Source of the DNA: Pseudomonadota bacterium
Lineage (GTDB): Bacteria > Pseudomonadota > Alphaproteobacteria > Rhizobiales > Xanthobacteraceae
Direction of reading: 5' to 3'
Assembly (NCBI GenBank): GCA_023414975.1
Contig: JAEZMI010000045.1
Coordinates: 1 to 10,513, forward strand
DNA: 10,513 nt
The stretch's first letter is position 1, and every line of letters starts with the position of its first letter. The notes beneath the pieces are model-generated. The model was not told the DNA's origin. It saw nothing but the letters and a program-made list of their open reading frames with translations, and searched no databases. This document shows positions 6,434-10,513 of the stretch, piece by piece. The translations under genes were made by a program, and so were the position numbers.

Positions 6434-6458
6434 GGAACCCACGGCTCTCCCCCGCGTT
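6434..6458 (+). promoter_or_regulatory. EcfG-type general-stress promoter of the DUF892 gene
   Basis: GGAAC (6434-6438), a 16-nt spacer (6439-6454) and CGTT (6455-6458) match exactly the consensus I know for the alphaproteobacterial general stress sigma factor EcfG (GGAAC-N16/17-CGTT). It lies in the 126-bp gap after the carbonic anhydrase gene, 51 bp before the DUF892 start, leaving a 5' leader of roughly 40-45 nt. Inspecting the other GGAAC occurrences in the window on both strands, I found none with a correctly spaced GTT. DUF892/YciF proteins are commonly stress-induced, which fits. Confidence 0.8.
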
Positions 6459-6509
6459 AGCCGGGTTGCAGGGTGTTGTCCTGCCAATCAAAGCATTGGG
6501 AGAGACGCG

Positions 6510-7052
6510 ATGGGATTGCTCACGAAAGACATCAAATCGCTCGACGATCTCCTTCTGCAGTCCCTCGCCGAACTGCGTTACACCGAGCGTCGCATCCAGC
6601 GTGCCCTGCCGATCCTTGCCGGCAAGCTCTCCGACGCCCGTCTGCAGGACGAGTTGCAGAAGTGGGTTGAGGCATCGGAAGCCTATGGCGAGCGCATCGA
6701 GGTCGTGTTCCGGTTGCATGAGGCGACGCCCTGCGTCGTCGAATGCCCGGCGATCGACGGCATCTTCATCAGCGCGGACGAGCTGAATGACGAGATCGAC
6801 AGCGACTACGTGCTCGACACCGCCATCATCGGCGCCGTTGAGGCGGTGGCGGCCTATAGCCTGACCCGTTACCAGACGGTGATCGGCTGGTTGCGCCAGG
6901 CGGGGCGCGTGGAAAGCGCCCGTCTGCTGAACGAAAATCTCGGCAGCCGCCGCCGCGCCACCGCGACGCTCCAAGTGCTCGCGGAACGCTGCCTCACCGA
7001 GACCCGGCCGCGCCGGTCCGGTCGTGGCGCCCCCGCAGTGCTGGCGAGCTGA
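6510..7052 (+). CDS. DUF892 (YciE/YciF-like) ferritin-like protein, ligand-poor
   Basis: The 180-residue, mainly helical product belongs to the DUF892 (YciF) ferritin-like family, stress proteins of four-helix-bundle fold. Family features are the N-terminus MGLLTKDIKSLDDLLLQ, ALPIL (32-36), ERIEVVF (61-67), CPAIDGI (79-85) and TRYQTVIGWLRQAGR (119-133). The diiron ligands look mostly lost: where relatives carry V-E-H-Y-E in helix C this protein has V-A-A-Y-S (113-117), and where they carry L-E-E-E-K-A-T-D in helix D it has L-G-S-R-R-R-A-T (144-151). E26 of helix A and E54/E57 of helix B remain. It may therefore bind metal weakly or differently, or be structural. The C-terminus is basic and disordered (163-180). 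I chose the ATG at 6510 because GGAG (6499-6502) lies 7 nt upstream and the EcfG promoter precedes it; the frame is open further upstream but would overlap the promoter. Confidence 0.85.
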   Translation: MGLLTKDIKSLDDLLLQSLAELRYTERRIQRALPILAGKLSDARLQDELQKWVEASEAYGERIEVVFRLHEATPCVVECPAIDGIFISADELNDEIDSDYVLDTAIIGAVEAVAAYSLTRYQTVIGWLRQAGRVESARLLNENLGSRRRATATLQVLAERCLTETRPRRSGRGAPAVLAS

Positions 7053-7097
7053 GTGCGAGGGGCCGGCCGCGGCATCCTGCAGGCGTGGCCTTGCGAG

Positions 7098-8039
7098 CTA
7101 ACGACGCAGCCCTACCAGAGCCCTTGCCGCCGCCGCGGCGAGGGCTTCTTTATTGGCGGCGATGCGCTCCACCTCCACCCAACGGTTCCAGTCCTCCGCC
7201 AGGCTCCAGCCGGGCTGCCCGAGGCGCGCCACCGGCAGACGATAGTGAAACACCGGCCGGGGTTTCACCTTGTCGATGATCCGGCCGGCGACGCGATCCC
7301 CCAGCAGCTCCAGAAACAGCGGTAGAAGATCCAGCCCGCGTTTGCGCGTGGGATTGGCCACCAAGTAATCGTCGCTCAGGCCCTGAAGATCGCGGCCATA
7401 GGCGGGATCGAGCACGAGACGGCGATAGGAGGCCGGGAACGGCTCGGGGGCGTGAAGCCGCTCCAGCGGTGAGCGCAGGATCGCGCCCCGCAGTTCTTCC
7501 TCTAGAACGAGGTAGGCCCTCAGCAGCGCCAGGATCGTCTCCGGCGCCGGGTCGGGCGGAACGATGTTGAGATGTAGCCCGAGCGAGCCGGCCAGCGTCG
7601 CGCCGTTCCCGCCCGCGCCGGCGTGGCGCAGCGCCGCCAGCGCCGCATCCACCGCCGGGAAACGATCCGGGGTCAGCGGCTCCGTCACCAGTTCGCGCGG
7701 CACGATCAAGCCGACAGACGCGCCGGCCCAGGCGGAGAAGGGCGGGCGCAGCCAGGGCGCGGGATGGCGATGGGGCCGGTTCGGATGGATATGGCGCAAA
7801 TCGCGCTCGACGCTGATGCGCCCCAGTGCCGAGCCGACGAGATGGAAGGCGAAGGGGTCCTCCTCCTCCACCCGTCCGCCCAGGAGGCCCGCGAGCACGC
7901 CCGCCGCGCGACGCTCCGACAGGCCGGTGAATTCGACCTCGACGCCGACGCGCCGCTCCCGCCCGGCGGCATCGTGCGGCCGGGGCAGCGGGGCGAAAGG
8001 CGGCGGAGAAACGGGGCTGACGCGCGGGGCGGTGCTCAT
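7098..8039 (-). CDS. Putative amidoligase (Amidoligase_2, glutamine-synthetase-like fold)
   Basis: The 313-residue product matches the Amidoligase_2 family of carboxylate-amine ligases with a glutamine-synthetase-like catalytic core, predicted to form amide or isopeptide bonds at the cost of ATP. Signatures are VGVEVEFTGL (31-40, metal-binding E34/E36), E78-R-D80, RELVTEPL (115-122), GSLGLHLNI (151-159), NPTRKRGLDLLPL (229-241) and the C-terminal block FHYRLPVARLGQPGW (264-278). A histidine-rich stretch (H83, H85, H90, H92) follows the E-R-D motif. The first 27 residues are proline-rich and probably disordered. Known relatives sit beside a class-I glutamine amidotransferase-like gene; none is present here, as tRNA-Pro lies upstream and DUF892 is convergent 45 bp downstream. 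The start at 8039 has no clear Shine-Dalgarno, but no better in-frame start exists upstream. The substrate is unknown. Confidence 0.82.
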   Translation of the reverse strand: MSTAPRVSPVSPPPFAPLPRPHDAAGRERRVGVEVEFTGLSERRAAGVLAGLLGGRVEEEDPFAFHLVGSALGRISVERDLRHIHPNRPHRHPAPWLRPPFSAWAGASVGLIVPRELVTEPLTPDRFPAVDAALAALRHAGAGGNGATLAGSLGLHLNIVPPDPAPETILALLRAYLVLEEELRGAILRSPLERLHAPEPFPASYRRLVLDPAYGRDLQGLSDDYLVANPTRKRGLDLLPLFLELLGDRVAGRIIDKVKPRPVFHYRLPVARLGQPGWSLAEDWNRWVEVERIAANKEALAAAAARALVGLRR

Positions 8040-8153
8040 ACGCCATATCTGGCGATCGCACCGGGCTTTTTCGAGACGCTACGTCAACTCGTCACCCGCT
8101 CGCCCGGAGGCGCGCGGGGAAGACCATGGGTCAGAAAAATCTCGGGAAATGGA

Positions 8154-8230
8154 TGGTCGGAGTGGCAGGATTTGAACCTGCGACCCCCTCGTCCCGAACG
8201 AGGTGCGCTACCAGACTGCGCTACACTCCG
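8154..8230 (-). tRNA. tRNA-Pro(CGG)
   Basis: A complete cloverleaf reads on the minus strand: acceptor CGGAGTG/CACTCCG with the C1-G72 pair typical of tRNA-Pro, anticodon stem CTCGT/ACGAG with loop TTCGGGA giving anticodon CGG, T-loop GGTTCAAATCC, discriminator A, and an encoded CCA (8154-8156). It reads CCG proline codons, abundant in this GC-rich DNA. A five-T run on the minus strand (8135-8139) follows about 15 nt after the 3' end, but without a good preceding hairpin other than the tRNA itself. The amidoligase gene lies downstream on the same strand and could be co-transcribed. Confidence 0.97.
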
Positions 8231-8237
8231 CCGCGGC

Positions 8238-8272
8238 GCGAGCCTCTAGCATGCGAATGAGCAGGCTCGCAA
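8238..8272 (-). promoter_or_regulatory. Promoter of tRNA-Pro overlapped by an inverted repeat
   Basis: On the minus strand TTGCGA (8267-8272), a 17-nt spacer and CTAGAG (8244-8249) give a plausible promoter with a start about 7 nt before the mature tRNA at 8230. The region after the -10 is GC-rich, as expected for stringently controlled stable-RNA promoters. A perfect 8-bp inverted repeat, GCGAGCCT-N17-AGGCTCGC (8238-8245 and 8263-8270), overlaps both elements. Confidence 0.5.
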
Positions 8273-8334
8273 GGGTACGCGACGCGAAATCGTGGATCGG
8301 CCCCCGCCTGTGGATGACGCGGGCCACCCGGTGG

Positions 8335-8363
8335 TTGAAAGCGGCGTCATACTGTGGCTATGT
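8335..8363 (+). promoter_or_regulatory. Promoter of tRNA-Gln
   Basis: TTGAAA (8335-8340), a 17-nt spacer and CTATGT (8358-8363) form a good housekeeping-sigma promoter. Transcription would start near 8370, 15 nt before the mature tRNA-Gln 5' end. This is the best sigma-70-like site in the window. Confidence 0.65.
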
Positions 8364-8384
8364 CCGCGCCCGGCCAGCGGCCAT

Positions 8385-8459
8385 TGGGGCGTCGCCAAGC
8401 GGTAAGGCAGGGGATTTTGATTCCCCCATGCGGAGGTTCGAATCCTCCCGCCCCAGCCA
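8385..8459 (+). tRNA. tRNA-Gln(TTG)
   Basis: A complete cloverleaf: acceptor TGGGGCG/CGCCCCA with the weak U1-A72 pair characteristic of glutamine tRNAs, anticodon stem GGGGA/TCCCC with loop TTTTGAT giving anticodon TTG, T-loop GGTTCGAATCC, discriminator G, and an encoded CCA (8457-8459). It reads CAA and, by wobble, CAG codons. The 3' end lies only 9 bp from the stop codon of the convergent YciI-family gene, so its terminator, if any, must lie inside that gene. Confidence 0.97.
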
Positions 8460-8468
8460 GCGGCCCGA

Positions 8469-8762
8469 TCAGGCGTTCACCGCCCCGTCCTTCACCACGA
8501 CCCGGAAGCCGCGCAGCTCCGCGCTCTCGAACAGATCGGCCTTCGTGTAAGGGTCGTCCCGCACCAGCTTTTCCGCCGCCGCGCGGTCGGCCGCCTCATA
8601 GACGATGACGGAACCGCAGGGCTTGCCCTCGCCATCCAGCATCGGGCCGGCGACGAGGATGCTGCCGGCGATCTCCTTGAGATAGTCAAGATGCGCCGGG
8701 CGCGTTTCAAGACGCACGGACAGGGCGCCCGGTCGATCATAGGCTGTGAGCACGAACTGCAT
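8469..8762 (-). CDS. YciI family protein
   Basis: The 97-residue product has the compact ferredoxin-like fold expected of YciI-like proteins, with R21/H24 (R-P-A-H-L), A-G-P-M-L-D-G (38-44), C-G-S-V-I-V (49-54) and the D-P-Y-T (70-73) pattern; the His-Asp pair (H24, D43) is the presumed active site. The biochemical role is not established for most members of the family, and dehydrochlorinase-like activity is known only for distant relatives. The ATG at 8762 is supported by GGAG (8771-8774) 8 nt upstream; the frame stays open to 8840 but lacks a comparable site. It is divergent from the FAD dehydrogenase gene and convergent with tRNA-Gln, so it is likely monocistronic. Confidence 0.88.
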   Translation of the reverse strand: MQFVLTAYDRPGALSVRLETRPAHLDYLKEIAGSILVAGPMLDGEGKPCGSVIVYEAADRAAAEKLVRDDPYTKADLFESAELRGFRVVVKDGAVNA

Positions 8763-8889
8763 GAACGGAACTCCGGTCGAAAAAACGGCCCACCCTAGCA
8801 GAGTGGCGCGCTCCGGACGGCAACTCCCGCTTCTGTGCACGGCAAATCGCGCTATGAAGGCGGCTCTTCAGCGTGCGGACGGGTGCGGC

Positions 8890-10302
8890 ATGGATGGGAT
8901 CGGCGCGGTTCTCGGCAGCTTGCCGGGCGAGCTTTACACGAGCGACGCGGATGTGATCGCGCGCTACCTCACCGATTTCCGGCGCTTTCGCACCGGTGCC
9001 ACGCGCGCGGTGCTGCGGCCCCGCACCCGCGCCGAGGTGCAGCAAATCGTGACGCTCTGCGCCGTCCATGGGGTGCCGCTGGTGCCGCAGGGCGGGAACA
9101 CCTCCTACTGCGCCGCCGCCACGCCCTCTCCGGCGGGGAACGAGCTGGTGCTCAGTCTCGAACGGCTCAACGCCATCCGTGCCATCGATCCCGGCAATCT
9201 CTCGCTGACGGCGGAGGCGGGCTGCGTGCTGAGCGTGCTGCAGGAGGCGGCGGATGGGGCGGGACTGATGCTGCCGCTCGATCTCGGGGCGCGCCAGTCC
9301 TGCCAGATCGGCGGCAATCTCTCGACCAATGCCGGCGGCATCTCCGTGCTGAAATACGGCATGGCGCGGGACCTCGTGCTGGGGCTCGAGGCCGTGCTGC
9401 CCCACGGGCAGCTGCTCGACGTGCTCCAGCCGCTGCGCAAGAACAACACCGGGTACGACGTGAAGCAGGTGCTGCTCGGCGCGGAGGGCACGCTCGGCGT
9501 CATCACCGCCGTCTCGCTCAAGCTGGCGCGCAAGCCCGCGCAGACCGTGACCGCCTTCCTCGCCGTGTCCGACATCGACGCGCTCACCGCCATCCTTGCC
9601 CGCGCTCAAATCCTGACCGGCGAGAACATCACCTCCTTCGAATATGTCTCGCACCACTCGCTCGCCCTGCTTCTGGAGGCGCAGCCCGGCCTGCGGCACC
9701 CGCTCGCCGCGCCGTTGGCCCACTACGTGCTGATGGAGGCGCAGAGCTGCTCGCCCGTGCTGGCGCTGGAGGAGGCGGTCGGGCACTTGCTGGAAGAACT
9801 GATGGGCGAAGGGCTCGTGACCGACGGCACGCTTGCCGCCGGCGCGCAGCAGCGCGATTCGCTGTGGTATCTGCGCGAGCATATTCCCGAGGCGGAGGTC
9901 GCCAATGGCGGCTCGGTCAAGCACGACGTGTCCGTCCCGACATCGGCGCTGCCCGCCTTCATCACCACGGCTTCGGCGCTGGTGGAGACGCATGGCGATG
10001 GTGGCCGCCTGTCGATCTATGGCCATGTCGGCGACGGCAATGTGCATTTCAACGTGGTGGCGCCCGAAGGCGCGGCGCCGGCCGCCTACAAGCCGTGGTT
10101 CGAGCGCGAGGTGTCGCCACGCATCTATGATCTCGCCGTGGCGATGGGCGGCTCCTTCGGCGCGGAATACGGCATCGGCGTCGTCAAGCTGGACCTGCTG
10201 GACCGCTATGGCGACCCCGCCAAGCGCCACATGATGCGCGCCCTCAAGGCCGCCCTCGACCCGGCGAACATCCTGAACCCCGGCAAGGTGGTGCGCGGCT
10301 GA
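8890..10302 (+). CDS. FAD-binding 2-hydroxyacid dehydrogenase-like protein (D2HGDH/D-lactate dehydrogenase family)
   Basis: The 470-residue product is a flavoprotein of the VAO/PCMH superfamily, with an N-terminal FAD-binding_4 domain (about 38-215) and a C-terminal FAD-oxidase_C domain (about 218-468). FAD-contact motifs are VPQGGNTS (65-72), CQIGGNLSTNAGG (138-150) and GAEGTLGVIT (197-206). GHVGDGNVHFN (378-388) supplies H379, H386 and N388, and E426 the expected metal-binding glutamate. R329 and K344 match substrate-binding residues of D-2-hydroxyglutarate dehydrogenase. The catalytic histidine that normally follows E426 (E-H-G-I-G) is tyrosine here (Y427). Likely substrates are D-2-hydroxyacids, with electrons passed to an ETF or quinone. 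The ATG at 8890 gives the N-terminus usual for the family; an ATG at 8854 would add 12 residues, and neither has a strong Shine-Dalgarno. It is divergent from the YciI gene. Confidence 0.88.
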   Translation: MDGIGAVLGSLPGELYTSDADVIARYLTDFRRFRTGATRAVLRPRTRAEVQQIVTLCAVHGVPLVPQGGNTSYCAAATPSPAGNELVLSLERLNAIRAIDPGNLSLTAEAGCVLSVLQEAADGAGLMLPLDLGARQSCQIGGNLSTNAGGISVLKYGMARDLVLGLEAVLPHGQLLDVLQPLRKNNTGYDVKQVLLGAEGTLGVITAVSLKLARKPAQTVTAFLAVSDIDALTAILARAQILTGENITSFEYVSHHSLALLLEAQPGLRHPLAAPLAHYVLMEAQSCSPVLALEEAVGHLLEELMGEGLVTDGTLAAGAQQRDSLWYLREHIPEAEVANGGSVKHDVSVPTSALPAFITTASALVETHGDGGRLSIYGHVGDGNVHFNVVAPEGAAPAAYKPWFEREVSPRIYDLAVAMGGSFGAEYGIGVVKLDLLDRYGDPAKRHMMRALKAALDPANILNPGKVVRG

Positions 10303-10319
10303 GGGAAGCGCGTCTCGCG

Positions 10320-10357
10320 GCCCGCCTGTGCGGCCCTCAACCGCACCACGGGCGGGC
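10320..10357 (+). terminator. Hairpin after the FAD dehydrogenase gene, possible terminator
   Basis: GCCCGCC (10320-10326) pairs with GGCGGGC (10351-10357), and GTGCGG (10328-10333) with CCGCAC (10341-10346), around a CCCTCAA loop with a small internal loop. The 13-bp GC stem lies 17 bp after the stop codon. Only short T runs follow (around 10369-10372), so intrinsic termination would be inefficient. The rest of 10303-10513 holds no gene. Confidence 0.45.
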
Positions 10358-10483
10358 GGGGGGCGAGGCTTTCCTGCGATACCCCAAGTTCCCCAGCCGC
10401 CCCGCTTCGAACGGAAAAAGCCAGAGCTCCCCGGAACCTCTCGGCTCGGGAAATCCGGCATTTTCAACGTTTATCGGGAGTGC

Positions 10484-10505
10484 CTGACCTTGGTAAAAAG
10501 ATCAG
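10484..10505. promoter_or_regulatory. Imperfect palindrome at the right edge, possible operator
   Basis: CTGACC (10484-10489) and GATCAG (10500-10505) form a 6-bp inverted repeat with one mismatch around an A-rich 10-nt centre. It lies in an AT-richer patch (10460-10505) that looks like the upstream region of a gene beyond the window. The evidence is weak. Confidence 0.2.
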
Positions 10506-10513
10506 ATGGTGCC

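Noticed and set aside
7053..7097. Terminator between the convergent DUF892 and amidoligase genes
   Set aside because: Only the short GGCCGGCC-type self-complementarity is present, without a loop or U-tract.
8052..8059. GCGATCGC palindrome upstream of the amidoligase gene
   Set aside because: A single 8-bp palindrome in GC-rich DNA; no spacing or repetition suggests a function.
8154..8459. tRNA genes as integration sites of a mobile element
   Set aside because: No integrase, no duplicated tRNA 3' end elsewhere in the window, and flanking genes look chromosomal.
8737..10467. 576-codon open frame on the minus strand, antisense to the FAD dehydrogenase gene
   Set aside because: Low-complexity Arg/Gly/His-rich translation with no family motifs; it mirrors a gene with complete FAD motifs. 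Long antisense frames are common at this GC content.

Overview
The window is GC-rich (clearly above 60 % by eye), gene-dense DNA of a free-living alphaproteobacterium. The gene content and protein wording (a proline-rich extensin-like protein, a DUF1499 membrane protein, a LACTB2-like metallo-hydrolase, a beta carbonic anhydrase, a DUF892 ferritin-like protein preceded by an EcfG-type promoter, an Amidoligase_2 enzyme) fit the Hyphomicrobiales, possibly Xanthobacteraceae (Ancylobacter/Starkeya-like). The genus is inference. I see no phage, transposon, CRISPR or defence genes. It reads as ordinary chromosome with several small oddities.

Layout. A strong bidirectional terminator (32-64) closes the left end. 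An omega-transaminase-like class III aminotransferase (146-1528, minus) is followed on the same strand by an exported extensin-like protein (1624-3042, minus). Only 45 bp separate that gene from a divergent HAD phosphatase (3088-3795, plus), which forms a tight pair with a DUF1499 membrane protein (3807-4592, plus). A metallo-beta-lactamase-fold hydrolase (4637-5548, minus) converges on that pair and diverges from a beta carbonic anhydrase (5769-6383, plus). Their 220-bp shared leader holds three 13-bp direct repeats and nested hairpins. Next come a DUF892 ferritin-like gene (6510-7052, plus), a convergent amidoligase (7098-8039, minus), tRNA-Pro(CGG) (minus), tRNA-Gln(TTG) (plus), a YciI-family gene (8469-8762, minus) and an FAD-dependent 2-hydroxyacid dehydrogenase-like gene (8890-10302, plus). 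The last 211 bp hold a hairpin and a possible operator but no gene.

The genes do not form one pathway; most are single-gene units arranged divergently or convergently. The most interesting points are: an EcfG (general stress response) promoter in front of a DUF892 protein that seems to have lost most diiron ligands; an FAD dehydrogenase whose near-invariant E-H-G-I-G motif reads E-Y-G-I-G; an amidoligase without its usual glutamine amidotransferase partner nearby; and the repeat-bearing leader between the MBL hydrolase and the carbonic anhydrase. Family assignments rest on motifs read by eye and remembered family patterns, without database searches.
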